64,000 bases of DNA from Bacillus aerolatus (lineage in GTDB: Bacteria; Bacillota; Bacilli; Bacillales; Domibacillaceae). A program made the translations under genes and the position numbers. The notes under the pieces are model-generated. The model was given only the letters and a program-made list of their open reading frames with translations. It did no database searches and had not been told where the DNA came from. The DNA lies in NCBI RefSeq assembly GCF_009183655.1, contig NZ_WEIO01000011.1, positions 62,001 to 126,000 of the forward strand. The letters run 5' to 3'. This document shows, in pieces, positions 42,697 to 52,048 of the stretch; position 1 is the stretch's first letter; each line of letters opens with the position of its first letter.

Positions 42697-43872
42697 ATGC
42701 GCTATCAATCGCAAAGAATAGCTCAAATACCGCCATACATGTTTGCTGAATTCAAAAAAAAGAAATTAATGATGCAAAAAGCGGGAGTTGATGTGATTGA
42801 TTTAGGCATTGGTGACCCGGATCTTCCGACGCCAAAGCATATTAGGGATAAACTAATAGAGGAAATGGCTTATCCGGAAAACTTTAAGTATCCGAGTTTC
42901 ATTGGCTGTTTTGAATTTAGGCAGGCAGTAGCTGATTTTTATAAGCAGCAGTTTAATGTCGATTTAGATCCGGAAACAGAAGTTCTCGCGCTGATCGGCT
43001 CCAAAGAGGGGCTCGCCCATTTAGTCCCGTCTGTCATTGATCCAGGAGAGATCGTCTTGGCACCGGATCCTGGCTATCCACCGTACCGAATGGCTGTTTC
43101 GCTCGCTGGCGGACAGCTGTTCACGATGCCGCTTCTGAAGGAAAACAACTTCGAACCCGAATTTCAGAATATTCCTGAAAATATCGCCAACGAAGCAAAA
43201 CTCATGTTTTTAAATTATCCAGGCAATCCGACTTCTGCCACTGTAGACATTGATTTCTTCCAGCGGGCGGTTTCATTTGCTGAAAAAAACAAAATCGTCA
43301 TCGCCCATGACGCCGCCTACAATATGGTCACATTTGATGATTATAGGGCACCGAGCATTTTGCAGGCAGAAGGAGCGAAAGAAACAGCTGTGGAGTTTGG
43401 TTCTTTATCTAAAACATACAGCATGACCGGCTGGCGGATCGGCTACGTTGTCGGCAATAAAGAAGTGATTAAGGCATTATCTGTTTATAAAAGCAATACA
43501 GACACTGGACAATTTACGCCTATTCAAAAAGCTGCTGCCCATGCTTTAAAGAGCAGCCAGGATTGCGTGAAAGCAAGCAATGACATTTATGCTGGACGAA
43601 TGAAAGCCATGACAGATGCACTCGCTTCAATTGGTGTAAATACGGCGCCGGCACGCGGTACGTTCTTTATATGGGCACCTGTGCCAAGGGGGTATACATC
43701 GGCTGAATTCGCGAACACCGTACTGGAAAAAACGGGTGTGATCATCACTCCGGGCCATGCGTTCGGAACAGCGGGTGAAGGGTATTTCCGCATCTCGCTT
43801 TCGGTGCCGACAGACCGGCTGACGGAAGCGATTAACCGCATGAAAAAAGAGCTGACAATTATTACGAATTGA
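42697..43872 (+). CDS. Class I/II PLP aminotransferase, LL-DAP aminotransferase-like
   Basis: A 391-aa fold-type I enzyme. VIDLGIGDPDLPTPKHI, LFLNYPGNPTSA and IAHDAAYN (PLP-binding Asp/Tyr) precede the catalytic Lys in FGSLSKTYSMTGWRIGY (near residue 235). C-terminal FRISLSVPTDRL contains the carboxylate-binding Arg. Overall it resembles the DapL/MtnE/aspartate aminotransferase group. It is followed 14 bp later by an aldehyde dehydrogenase gene, so a catabolic role on an amino acid that yields an aldehyde is more likely than diaminopimelate synthesis (inference). Confidence 0.88.
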   Translation: MRYQSQRIAQIPPYMFAEFKKKKLMMQKAGVDVIDLGIGDPDLPTPKHIRDKLIEEMAYPENFKYPSFIGCFEFRQAVADFYKQQFNVDLDPETEVLALIGSKEGLAHLVPSVIDPGEIVLAPDPGYPPYRMAVSLAGGQLFTMPLLKENNFEPEFQNIPENIANEAKLMFLNYPGNPTSATVDIDFFQRAVSFAEKNKIVIAHDAAYNMVTFDDYRAPSILQAEGAKETAVEFGSLSKTYSMTGWRIGYVVGNKEVIKALSVYKSNTDTGQFTPIQKAAAHALKSSQDCVKASNDIYAGRMKAMTDALASIGVNTAPARGTFFIWAPVPRGYTSAEFANTVLEKTGVIITPGHAFGTAGEGYFRISLSVPTDRLTEAINRMKKELTIITN

Positions 43873-43885
43873 GAGGGGAAAAATA

Positions 43886-45412
43886 ATGAACAATCAAACA
43901 GTACAAGAAACAGCTAAAAAAGACACAGCGGTAAAAAAATACTTAAACTTTATTAATGGCGAATGGGTAGATTCAGAGTCAGGAAAGTATACTCAAAATA
44001 CGAATCCGGTGAATGGCGAAGTATTAGGCGAAGTTGTTGCCTCTACGAAAGCAGATGTAGAGAAAGCGGTCCAGGCAGCAAAAGAAGCGCAAAAAAAGTG
44101 GAGAAATGTGCCGGCGCCTGAGCGTGCAGACTTTTTATATAAGGTTGCTTATTTATTAAAAGAGCGTAAAGAAGAGCTCGCACAAGTATTGACGAAAGAA
44201 ATGGGAAAAGTCATTGCAGAAGCGAGGGGGGAAGTCCAGGAAGCCATTGACATGGCGTTCTATATGGCAGGTGAAGGCCGTCGCATGTTCGGGGATACGG
44301 TTCCTTCCGAGCTGCGCAATAAATTTGCAATGAGCGTTCGCGTTCCTGTCGGTATTGCCGGTTTGATTACTCCGTGGAACTTTCCGATCGCAATCGCTTC
44401 TTGGAAGTCACTGCCGGCGCTCGTGACAGGAAATGCCGTCGTTTGGAAGCCGGCTTCTGAAACACCATTTTTGGCGGGAGAGTTTGTCAAAATTTATGAG
44501 GAAGCGGGACTGCCAAAAGGGCTCGTGAACCTCGTTTACGGCTCAGGAAGTGAAGTAGGAAATGCCATCGTGGAACACCCGGACGTTGACATTGTTTCTT
44601 TTACCGGCTCTAACGAAGTAGGGAAGAAAATCAACGGACGCGCTGGTGAACTGCTGAAACGGACATCGCTTGAAATGGGCGGGAAAAATGCGGTAACTGT
44701 ACTGGAAGATGCGGATATTGATCTTGCTGTAGACGGCATTGTCTGGAGTGCCTTCGGGACGAGCGGGCAAAGATGTACAGCGTGCAGCCGGATTATCGTC
44801 CATGAGTCGGTAAAAGAAGAGCTGGAGCAGAAGCTGATGAAACGCATGGAAATGTTAAAGCTTGGCGACGGACTGGATGAATCCATTGATGTTGGCCCTG
44901 TCATTAACCGCTCGTCTCTTGAGAAGATCCATGAATATGTCAAAATCGGTAAAGACGAAGGGGCAAAGCTATTAAAGGGCGGCGAAATTGTTACTGAAAA
45001 CGGTTTGGATAAAGGAAACTTCTATGCACCTACTTTATTTACTAATGTAAAGTCTGACATGAGAATTGCCCAAGAAGAAATTTTTGGCCCGGTCGCTTCC
45101 ATCATTCCGGTCAAAAGCCTGGAAGAAGCGATTGAAGTGAACAACAGTGTTGAGTTCGGTTTATCCAGCTCCATTTTCACAGCGGATGTGAACCGTGCGT
45201 TCCAGGCGATGAGAGACTTGGATACGGGCATCGTCTACATCAATGCAGGAACAACTGGAGCGGAAATTCACTTGCCATTTGGCGGCACGAAAGGAACTGG
45301 AAACGGGCATCGGGATTCAGGAGTGGCTTCGTTAGATGTGTATACAGAGTGGAAGTCTGTGTATATCGACTATAGCGGCAAAATCCAGCGGGCGCAAATT
45401 GATAACTATTAA
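43886..45412 (+). CDS. Aldehyde dehydrogenase, semialdehyde-type
   Basis: 508 aa. Glu263 in LEMGGKNAV and Cys297 in GTSGQRCTACSR are the catalytic pair. The C-terminal HLPFGGTKGTGNGHRDSG pattern is typical of 2-oxoglutarate-semialdehyde and aminoadipate-semialdehyde (ALDH7-like) dehydrogenases. It could act on the product of the neighbouring aminotransferase or supply the succinate/glutarate semialdehyde step missing from the diamine pathway. It is co-transcribed with the upstream gene, and a terminator is shared with the convergent CdaR-like gene. Confidence 0.87.
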   Translation: MNNQTVQETAKKDTAVKKYLNFINGEWVDSESGKYTQNTNPVNGEVLGEVVASTKADVEKAVQAAKEAQKKWRNVPAPERADFLYKVAYLLKERKEELAQVLTKEMGKVIAEARGEVQEAIDMAFYMAGEGRRMFGDTVPSELRNKFAMSVRVPVGIAGLITPWNFPIAIASWKSLPALVTGNAVVWKPASETPFLAGEFVKIYEEAGLPKGLVNLVYGSGSEVGNAIVEHPDVDIVSFTGSNEVGKKINGRAGELLKRTSLEMGGKNAVTVLEDADIDLAVDGIVWSAFGTSGQRCTACSRIIVHESVKEELEQKLMKRMEMLKLGDGLDESIDVGPVINRSSLEKIHEYVKIGKDEGAKLLKGGEIVTENGLDKGNFYAPTLFTNVKSDMRIAQEEIFGPVASIIPVKSLEEAIEVNNSVEFGLSSSIFTADVNRAFQAMRDLDTGIVYINAGTTGAEIHLPFGGTKGTGNGHRDSGVASLDVYTEWKSVYIDYSGKIQRAQIDNY

Positions 45413-45445
45413 TTTGAACAAGGCCACGCCTTGAATGCAAAAGAT

Positions 45446-45496
45446 AAGCAGAAGTGCCTCGCATGAAAAGCGGCGAATGCATTTCTGCTTGTTTTT
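45446..45496. terminator. Terminator after the aldehyde dehydrogenase
   Basis: AAGCAGAAGTGC pairs with GCATTTCTGCTT across an imperfect loop that contains a CGC/GCG helix. GTTTTTG follows. Confidence 0.7.
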
Positions 45497-45514
45497 GAAA
45501 AAAATAAGATAAAT

Positions 45515-46726
45515 TTATGGCGTGCGGACCGGGCACTCTTTCGTTTCTCCGTAACAGCTGATCGCCATATAAAGAAGCATGCAGTCCTGAAAGCTGCTTG
45601 TATCCAAATGGGTGGCTTCATTCACTTTTTCAAGTCTGTAAATAATGGTGTTGCGGTGAATAAACATGTTTCTCGCTGCTTCACTTAAATTCATATTGTG
45701 CCGGCAATATGCCAGGAAAGTGGAAGACAGAACATCGTAGTTGTCCAGCCTGGTCAAAGGCTGAATGATGCTCAGCAGCTTTTTCTGCAATTCTGGTGTA
45801 ATTTCTTTGGGCAGTAACTGAAAGGTCGTATGTTTTTCGTTGTAAAGGAAAATGTTCGAATCCATATCTGCTTTTCTTCCAAGAACCATCGTCTTTTCCG
45901 CATTGCGAAAGGATTCAGCCATGCCGCTGACACCTTTTTGCACATCTCCCACTGCGATAGAAGCGGATAAATTATATTTCGCCTGCAAAAAGTTGTTCAG
46001 CTTATGAAGCCTTTGTTCCAGGGAGGAGACGAGGGTGGAATAGGCTTGCTCTGTAGCTATCGGCTTCACGATAATTAATCGTTCAATGTTAATAAAAGAA
46101 AGGATGTCTTCTTCCGAATCATGGAAGATTAAATGAATAAAGTCCAATACATCCCTTTGAAAGTAAGGAAACGAGTAAGGATCATGAAGTTCGGGCGGAT
46201 TATCCTGTGTGTGTGAAGGACGATGAATATCTATTAAAATACACACATGGCGTATTTCCTGGTTATAACCGAGTGTTTTGGCGTATTGAATAATTCGTTC
46301 ATCCTGTTCATCTGTGTCGTAATGAATGATTTGCTGGATAAACACTTCTACCATTTTGGATTCAAGTTCCTTCATTTCTTTTCGAAAGGCATCCTGACAC
46401 ATCATTTCCACTTGATTTTTCACGAGATGAACGTATTTTTCTACTTCTTCAGGCTCACCTACAATCCCGAGAACACCGATGGCTTTGTTGTTGATCGTAA
46501 TTGGTACGGAAACACCAGGAAGGATTTGCCTGATATCTTCATTGCGGCAATTAATTAAGCTCTTTTTTTTAATGACGTCGAGCGAAGGACGGTGAAAGAT
46601 TCCCAGCCTTTCTTTATCAGTCGAACCAATGATGTACCCTTCATTATCAGTAATGCTGATTGGATAGCCTAAGACTGAACTCGTTTTCTCTGCGATATCT
46701 TGAGCAATATGCTCCAATATTTTCAC
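45515..46726 (-). CDS. CdaR/PucR-like transcriptional regulator (diacid-sensor type)
   Basis: 403 aa from GTG 46726 (AAGGGGG 8 bases upstream; the paralogue at 59869 starts at the same point). The N-terminal sugar-diacid-type domain (1-135) has PISITDNEGYIIGSTDKERLG and LPGVSVPITINNKAIGVLGIVG. A central GGDEF-like region precedes the C-terminal HTH_30 NMNLSEAARNMFIHRNTIIYRLEKV. Such activators respond to small carboxylic acids. It lies between the ALDH gene and the divergent TPP-enzyme gene and may control either. Confidence 0.88.
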   Translation of the reverse strand: MKILEHIAQDIAEKTSSVLGYPISITDNEGYIIGSTDKERLGIFHRPSLDVIKKKSLINCRNEDIRQILPGVSVPITINNKAIGVLGIVGEPEEVEKYVHLVKNQVEMMCQDAFRKEMKELESKMVEVFIQQIIHYDTDEQDERIIQYAKTLGYNQEIRHVCILIDIHRPSHTQDNPPELHDPYSFPYFQRDVLDFIHLIFHDSEEDILSFINIERLIIVKPIATEQAYSTLVSSLEQRLHKLNNFLQAKYNLSASIAVGDVQKGVSGMAESFRNAEKTMVLGRKADMDSNIFLYNEKHTTFQLLPKEITPELQKKLLSIIQPLTRLDNYDVLSSTFLAYCRHNMNLSEAARNMFIHRNTIIYRLEKVNEATHLDTSSFQDCMLLYMAISCYGETKECPVRTP

Positions 46727-46874
46727 TGGCAGCACCCCCTTGCTTCAAAAAGTGATAGCTCATTTGCTAGTTAAAAGAACTAAAATACTACCCAAATTAT
46801 AACATATTTTTAGGTAAAATAAACAAAATATTTAGAATTTTATGTATAAATTAAAGCGGAAAGTAGGAATCAAG

Positions 46875-48539
46875 ATGGTGAAATTATCAGGAGGCCGGGC
46901 TGTAGTAAAAGTAATGGAAGAAGAAAAGGTGAAAAAAGCTTTTTGTGTACCGGGCGAGAGTTACCTTGGAGTGATCGATGCCCTTTATGAACATCCGTCA
47001 ATCCAGCTCATTTCAAACCGCCATGAAGGCGGAGCGTCTTTTATGGCGGAAGCTTATGCAAAAGCATCGGGTGAAGTGGGGGTGTGCATGGCAACGAGAG
47101 GCCCGGGAGCGGCAAACCTGGCCATTGGGCTGCATACGGCGATGCAGGACTCAACCCCGCTTGTAGCATTAATTGGGCAGGTGGAGCGGCCGTTCAAAGG
47201 AAAAGAAGCTTTTCAGGAAGTGGAATTTACTTCTTTCTTCAGTCACTTGTGCAAATGGACAGTGGAAATTGAATCGGCAGAACGAATTCCCGAGCTGCTG
47301 CACCGGGCGTTTTATATGGCCAGGTCTGGACGGCCGGGTCCGGTCGTCGTGTCGCTTCCGCACGATATGCTTGAAGATACAGCAGAATATATAGAACAGC
47401 ATGTGCAGCGTGAGCAAGTACCACTGCCGGCAGAAGAGTCTGTCCGGGAAGCGCTCGTGAAAATTAAGGAAGCGAAGCGCCCTGTCGTCATTGCCGGCGG
47501 GGGCGTAACACGGACGAAATCAGCTGATTTGCTCGTCAGGTTTGCTGAAACACTGAACGTTCCTGTGGTGACTTCTTTCCGCCGGTTTGACGCTTTTCCA
47601 AACAGCCACCCGCATTATGCAGGCTGGCTCGGCTTTGGTTCAGAGAAAGGTCTGCTTAACTATATTAAACAAGCCGATCTCGTTGTTGCTTTAGGCACCC
47701 GTTTTTCGCAAGTGACTACTCAGGATTACACATTGCTCGGTGATCAGACGAAACTTGTGCAAATAGATATTTGCCCTGACAGCATTGGCAAAGTGTATTC
47801 TCCTATTCTCGGAATTACCTCGGACGTGAAACAATTTTTACAAAAAGCGCTGGAGCTTGCGGAGCCAGTGAAGGATGAAGTGAAGGAGCAGGCAGTCAAG
47901 AAGCTGCATGCGGCGTATTTAACTTTTTCTTCCGCTCCAAAAGACTATGCCGAGCAGTATGTGGATATGGATGGCCTGCTGCACGATATTATGCAGGCGT
48001 TTCCAAAAGATGCGATTTTGACGAGTGATGCCGGCAATTTCTTCGGCTGGTTATCGCGATATTACCGCTTTGACCGCGAAAAAACATACATTGGCCCGAC
48101 ATCAGGAGCGATGGGTTACGGGCTTCCGGCAGCCATTGGCGCCAAAGTAGCCCACCCGGATAAAATGGTCGTTTCTTTTTCCGGGGATGGCGGATTTATG
48201 ATGACGATGCAGGAACTTGAAACAGCTGTTCGCTTTCAAATTCCGGTCATTGCTGTCGTGGTAAATAACAATATGTATGGGACGATCCGGGCTCATCAAG
48301 AAAAGCACTTTCCAGATCGGGTCATTGCAACCAAACTATCAAATGCAAATTTTGCTGAGCTGGCCAAATTATTTGGCTGTCACGGCGAGCAAGTGACGAA
48401 AAATGAAGACTTTCTGCCGGCATTGGAAAAAGCAAAAGCGAGCGGGCGTCCGGCCGTCATTGAAGTATTAACGAATCCGGAGATTTTATCTGCCAGCCAG
48501 TCGAAAGCTGTTCATTTAAGTGCGAAAACGTTTAATTGA
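46875..48539 (+). CDS. Thiamine-diphosphate enzyme, acetolactate synthase-like
   Basis: A 554-aa three-domain ThDP enzyme. The N-terminal part has AFCVPGESYLGVIDAL and the catalytic Glu in SNRHEGGASFMAEAYA. The central domain has VVIAGGGVTRTKSADLL. The C-terminal ThDP motif is GDGGFMMTMQELETAVRFQIPVIAVVVNNN. The substrate could be pyruvate, glyoxylate or another 2-oxoacid. Isolation from ilv genes and the neighbouring CdaR-like regulator suggest a catabolic enzyme. ATG 46875 follows TAGGA; the earlier ATG lacks a ribosome-binding site. Confidence 0.87.
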   Translation: MVKLSGGRAVVKVMEEEKVKKAFCVPGESYLGVIDALYEHPSIQLISNRHEGGASFMAEAYAKASGEVGVCMATRGPGAANLAIGLHTAMQDSTPLVALIGQVERPFKGKEAFQEVEFTSFFSHLCKWTVEIESAERIPELLHRAFYMARSGRPGPVVVSLPHDMLEDTAEYIEQHVQREQVPLPAEESVREALVKIKEAKRPVVIAGGGVTRTKSADLLVRFAETLNVPVVTSFRRFDAFPNSHPHYAGWLGFGSEKGLLNYIKQADLVVALGTRFSQVTTQDYTLLGDQTKLVQIDICPDSIGKVYSPILGITSDVKQFLQKALELAEPVKDEVKEQAVKKLHAAYLTFSSAPKDYAEQYVDMDGLLHDIMQAFPKDAILTSDAGNFFGWLSRYYRFDREKTYIGPTSGAMGYGLPAAIGAKVAHPDKMVVSFSGDGGFMMTMQELETAVRFQIPVIAVVVNNNMYGTIRAHQEKHFPDRVIATKLSNANFAELAKLFGCHGEQVTKNEDFLPALEKAKASGRPAVIEVLTNPEILSASQSKAVHLSAKTFN

Positions 48540-48543
48540 TCTA

Positions 48544-48575
48544 AAAAAGTGCCAGGCAAAAGCCCGGCACTTTTA
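48544..48575. terminator. Bidirectional terminator
   Basis: AAAAGTGCCAGGC / GCCCGGCACTTTT with loop AAAA and one mismatch lies between convergent genes, with A-run and T-run flanks. Confidence 0.85.
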
Positions 48576-49001
48576 AAATTCTACTTGCACTTGTTGCAGT
48601 TCTTCTTCTGTTTTCTCCGTAAATGTATAGCCAAGCTCTTTTAACTGGCTGCACACATTATCGCAAAGGTTGTTTTCAGCAACGATAAACGTCCGGTCAA
48701 ACTGCATTTTATCTCTAATGGAAGCGAGCATATCGAATAAAGCGCTCGTTTTCTCTTCTTTAATGGACTTCGTCAATGCAGACGTTTCTGTTGTCACCGG
48801 AACAATCCACAGTTCACACTCATTAGGAATATTCAGCAGCTGTTCAAATACTTCTGCTTTTTCGAGCGGTGTCCGCAATGTTTCATCGTGAATTTCATAT
48901 ATGCGTTTAGATGACAAGTTTTTTTCTTTAAATGGAAAGCTTCCTTGTTCATCGAAGACTTGAATATCTAGCTTAGAAGCTTGATGCAAATGGCTGGTCA
49001 T
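48573..49001 (-). CDS. Hypothetical 142-aa acidic cytoplasmic protein
   Basis: ATG 49001 follows a purine-rich GGAGAGGGAGAG. The protein has no signal or membrane segment and alternates strand and helix: LDIQVFDEQGSF, CELWIVPVTTETSALTKSIKEEKTSALFDMLASIRDKM, TFIVAENNLCDNVCSQLKELGY. The tail is glutamate/glutamine-rich. I do not recognise the family. A small alpha/beta fold with two cysteines near residue 115 is all that can be said. It is monocistronic. Confidence 0.65.
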   Translation of the reverse strand: MTSHLHQASKLDIQVFDEQGSFPFKEKNLSSKRIYEIHDETLRTPLEKAEVFEQLLNIPNECELWIVPVTTETSALTKSIKEEKTSALFDMLASIRDKMQFDRTFIVAENNLCDNVCSQLKELGYTFTEKTEEELQQVQVEF

Positions 49002-49092
49002 GATTCTCTCCCTCTCCTTTTTCTTTCTCTCTCTTAATGTGTATTGGAATAGCTTCTATAATCTATTCCCGTTTTGAGGAGAAAGAAACCTG

Positions 49093-49887
49093 TTAAGTGT
49101 CTGCCAATGTTTGGAAAACGTCCATTAATTCACGAAGAGACTTAACGGTATAAGTAGGTTTGGCTCCTTCTACTTGCCGGCCGTCACCATGGTCAATAAA
49201 AATCGAATCCATGCCGACACGGGTGGCGCCAAGGATATCTGTTCCTAAATTATCGCCAGCCATAATTACTGCTTCAGGAGTTAAGTCCATCAGTTTCAGC
49301 GCATGATCAAAAATGGCCGGATCCGGTTTACCAAATCCAAAGTTTCCGGAAATAACAATATGCTCAAAATAAGACGGCAGCTCCGGAATCATTGTTAGCT
49401 TTTCCAACTGAAGAGAAGGTGCGCCGTTTGTCAAAAGCAACAAACGAACCCCGTTTTCTTTTAACTGATCGAGTACGGCATACGTGTCATCATATAAAAA
49501 TGGAGAAAATCGGCGCACTTCCCGGAAGCGCTCTTTCGCCCAGTCGGCTGCTCCTTCGATGCCGACCGCCTTTAACCCCTTTTCCCACGATTGAAACTGG
49601 TAATCGCTAATGTCTTTACCCATTTGGCGCAGCTGCCAATGGTGCACATCGCCAAAGTCGCCCCAAAGACCTTCAAACGGATTAATACCGAGGTGAAGAG
49701 TGACCGGATAAAAAGAATAGCGCTCATATTGTTCCCGGGCTGCTTCCCTGACAGATGACTCAATTGTTTTTCCATTCACTCCGTATTTTTGTTCTAAATC
49801 GCCGCATGTTACATCAAATGCTGTTTGAATGCTTTTGCGGTCATTCACAAGTGTATCGTCTAAATCAAAAAAAACGGCTTTTTTCAT
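49093..49887 (-). CDS. HAD-superfamily hydrolase (subfamily IA, YjjG/YfnB-like)
   Basis: 264 aa. Motif I is FFDLDDTLV (nucleophile Asp8, acid Asp10). Motif II is LLLTNGAPS, motif III has Lys in GFGKPDPAIF, and motif IV is IMAGDNLGTDI. The helical cap lies between residues ~20 and 110. Likely substrates are small phosphorylated metabolites such as nucleotides or sugar phosphates. The start ATG at 49887 is well supported by sequence, although the ribosome-binding site is weak (GGGAG). It is downstream of the MerR-like gene but separated by a terminator. Confidence 0.88.
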   Translation of the reverse strand: MKKAVFFDLDDTLVNDRKSIQTAFDVTCGDLEQKYGVNGKTIESSVREAAREQYERYSFYPVTLHLGINPFEGLWGDFGDVHHWQLRQMGKDISDYQFQSWEKGLKAVGIEGAADWAKERFREVRRFSPFLYDDTYAVLDQLKENGVRLLLLTNGAPSLQLEKLTMIPELPSYFEHIVISGNFGFGKPDPAIFDHALKLMDLTPEAVIMAGDNLGTDILGATRVGMDSIFIDHGDGRQVEGAKPTYTVKSLRELMDVFQTLADT

Positions 49888-49954
49888 GATGATGAGTACT
49901 CCCTTTTATAGCGTAATGTTGAACTGTATTCGACAAACTCTTAAAAACTCCTGC

Positions 49955-49999
49955 AAAAAAGAACGAAGCCGCTTAATTAAATGTGGCTTCGTTCTTTTT
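49955..49999 (-). terminator. Terminator after the MerR-like gene
   Basis: AAAAAGAACGAAGCC pairs with GGCTTCGTTCTTTTT around ~15 nt. The MerR-like gene's stop codon lies within the structure. Confidence 0.85.
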
Positions 50000-50500
50000 G
50001 CTTCTAAATATGGAAAATAATGAAGGGAGCCGATATTTCGGAGGTTCTCTTTTAATAGCTGCGGGCTGCATGTTATTTAAAAGCAGGCGATCGCGGATAG
50101 CGATTTCCTGGTGTTCCAGTTTTTCTTTCATCCACCGTTGATATTGGGCCAGTTCTTTCACAAGTTCTTTGTTCACCTCAATCAACGTTTCCTGCTGCTG
50201 TTCAAGCCGGGCGATCCGCTCGCATAATTCGCTCGTTTCAGCAGGTGTTTGATCATATTTTTGCAGTTCCGCTTTTATGGCCAATTCAATGGCTGCTTCA
50301 AGTGGCATGTTCTGATCTTGTATTAATCGCAGCAAACGCTGGATTGTTATAATATCTTTTTGGTAAAAGACGCGGGAATTATTCAATCCCCTATCAAAGT
50401 GGTACCCGGCTGCTTCTAAGGCAGATGAGTATTTTCGCAACGTACTGGCGCCGACTCCAAGGCTTTTTGCTACTTCTGAACTGAAATAAGCCTGTTCCAT
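49973..50500 (-). CDS. MerR-like HTH protein with DUF3967-type coiled coil
   Basis: 175 aa from ATG 50500 (GGAGGG 6 bases upstream). The N-terminal HTH is FSSEVAKSLGVGASTLRKYSSALEAAGYHFDRGLNNSRVFYQKD, as in RacA-like MerR proteins. A coiled coil (ERIARLEQQQETLIEVNKELVKELAQYQRWMKEKLEHQ) resembles DUF3967. A basic C-terminal tail follows (SLFSIFRSKKN). Such proteins bind DNA without a small-molecule domain. No obvious target is adjacent; the lipid-kinase gene is divergent. Confidence 0.8.
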   Translation of the reverse strand: MEQAYFSSEVAKSLGVGASTLRKYSSALEAAGYHFDRGLNNSRVFYQKDIITIQRLLRLIQDQNMPLEAAIELAIKAELQKYDQTPAETSELCERIARLEQQQETLIEVNKELVKELAQYQRWMKEKLEHQEIAIRDRLLLNNMQPAAIKREPPKYRLPSLFSIFRSKKNEATFN

Positions 50501-50738
50501 TTTCATCCCTCCGTTAAATAGTCGTCTGTGACTTTCTCGAGTGGCTGCTTCCGGGACAATAGACTGTTATTAACTAGTTTCCATACGAATCCGCAAATTC
50601 CTTTCACTAGTTTTGTTGATTGATCAGTAGTTTTGTCGAGGAAAAAAGAAGAGACATGTTTGCCTGCAGTTAGAGTTGAAAAAACTGTATAAAGGGTATA
50701 TACAAGTAGCACAATTAACAAAAACAGGTGGGCTGATG

Positions 50739-51896
50739 ATGAAGTTAACGAAATGGACTTATTCCCGCCGTTACAACATTAAAGCGGTTTATGATAAATT
50801 TCCAAACTCCAATGTAATTTTCCGGATTATTAATCAATTTTATTTTATTTATATCGTAAATTGGTCGGAAAAGGATCCAGTGGTCACAAGAGAAGACTTG
50901 GAAGAAATGGAACTCTTGTTAAACAGGGAGATGGGGACGTCCCTTTTTTATCGCCAGCGAAAGTCGCGGGCAGAGTTGGGAAACATGGAAGAGAGTGAAC
51001 GGGGGAAACTACAGTTGAGGAAATCAATGATTGTTGTTAATCCCGCTTCAGGGAAAGAAGAAGCGGAAGTGTACGTGGAAAAAGTTCAGCAGCAATTGCG
51101 AAAGATGGAGTATGAAACAGATGTACGGTTCACGGAAAAAGGGGGCGATGCTACAGCGTTTGCTGAAGAGGCTTGCGCGAATAAATATGACTTAGTCATT
51201 TCTATTGGGGGTGACGGTACACTGAATGAAACCATTAATGGCCTAGCTGAAAAAGGTCATAGGCCGGTTCTCGGCATCGTTCCGCTCGGTACAGTGAATG
51301 ATTTTGCCAGGGCACTGAACATACCGCTTGAAGCAGAAGAAGCCATCACAGCGATTGGAACAGGAAAGTTGAAAAAAGTCGACATCGGTAAAATCAACTA
51401 CCGCTACTTTTTGAATATTGCTGCTCTCGGCGATATTGCTGAATCAACTGCAGATGTGTCATCCGGGCAAAAAACGGCCCTCGGTTCGTTAGCTTATTTT
51501 TTGGAGGGGGCGAAAACACTCGTCAATAAAAAGTCATTCGATTTACGAATCCGGACAAATGACAATCAGTATGAAGAAGAAGCTTTGCTTTTTCTCGCCG
51601 CTCTGACGAATTCCGTCGGCGGCTTTGAGAAAATGGCGCCAGAAGCAGAAGTGAATGACGGCAAGCTGCACTGTTTTATTATTAAGGATACTGCTTTTCC
51701 AAGGCTCGTACGAATTGCGGCTAATCTTTTGAAGGGAGAGCTAAAAGCAGATCCGGATGTTCTCTATTTTCGGGCAAATCAATTAACCGTATCTTCCAGT
51801 CAGCCGTTAAAAGCAAATGTGGACGGTGATGCTGGTGAGAAAGTTCCACTCACTCTCCAAGTGCTGAAGGAGCATATAGATGTAATGGTTCCTTAA
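50739..51896 (+). CDS. Diacylglycerol kinase-family lipid kinase with N-terminal extension
   Basis: About 385 aa if started at ATG 50739 (AGGTGG 6 bases upstream). The kinase begins around residue 93: MIVVNPASGKEEAE, then ISIGGDGTLNETINGL (the GGDGT nucleotide loop) and LGIVPLGTVNDFARALNIP. These are the signatures of YegS/BmrU/DgkB-type kinases, which phosphorylate diacylglycerol or a similar lipid. The ~90-residue N-terminal segment (WTYSRRYNIKAVYDKFPNSN, FYFIYIVNWSEKDPVVTRED) is not part of the usual family. An internal ATG at 51027, with TTGAGG before it, could start a standard-length kinase, in which case the upstream part is a separate or dead ORF. Confidence 0.8.
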   Translation: MKLTKWTYSRRYNIKAVYDKFPNSNVIFRIINQFYFIYIVNWSEKDPVVTREDLEEMELLLNREMGTSLFYRQRKSRAELGNMEESERGKLQLRKSMIVVNPASGKEEAEVYVEKVQQQLRKMEYETDVRFTEKGGDATAFAEEACANKYDLVISIGGDGTLNETINGLAEKGHRPVLGIVPLGTVNDFARALNIPLEAEEAITAIGTGKLKKVDIGKINYRYFLNIAALGDIAESTADVSSGQKTALGSLAYFLEGAKTLVNKKSFDLRIRTNDNQYEEEALLFLAALTNSVGGFEKMAPEAEVNDGKLHCFIIKDTAFPRLVRIAANLLKGELKADPDVLYFRANQLTVSSSQPLKANVDGDAGEKVPLTLQVLKEHIDVMVP

Positions 51897-51940
51897 AGAG
51901 AACTTGCTGCAGTGGGGATTATGCAAAAAAATCAAAATAA

Positions 51941-51968
51941 TGAAACTTTGCGTAGTGAAGAGCGTATA
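51941..51968 (+). promoter_or_regulatory. Sigma-W-type (ECF) promoter of the pspA operon
   Basis: TGAAAC (51941-51946), 16 bp, CGTATA (51963-51968). This matches the TGAAAC-N16-CGTA pattern of extracytoplasmic sigma factor W in bacilli. It lies ~80 bp before the first gene of the DUF4178-pspA operon. Confidence 0.75.
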
Positions 51969-52048
51969 TCATAAAGAAATTAAAAATATACCATGAAGGA
52001 ACCACTAACAAACAGGGAATGATAGGTGAAAGGAATTGAGGTGAAGGC

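Noticed and set aside
50503-50721. Minus-strand 72-codon ORF upstream of the MerR-like gene
   Set aside because: It starts with TTG without a ribosome-binding site and overlaps the 5' region of the lipid-kinase reading frame. It has a hydrophobic start, but support is too weak.
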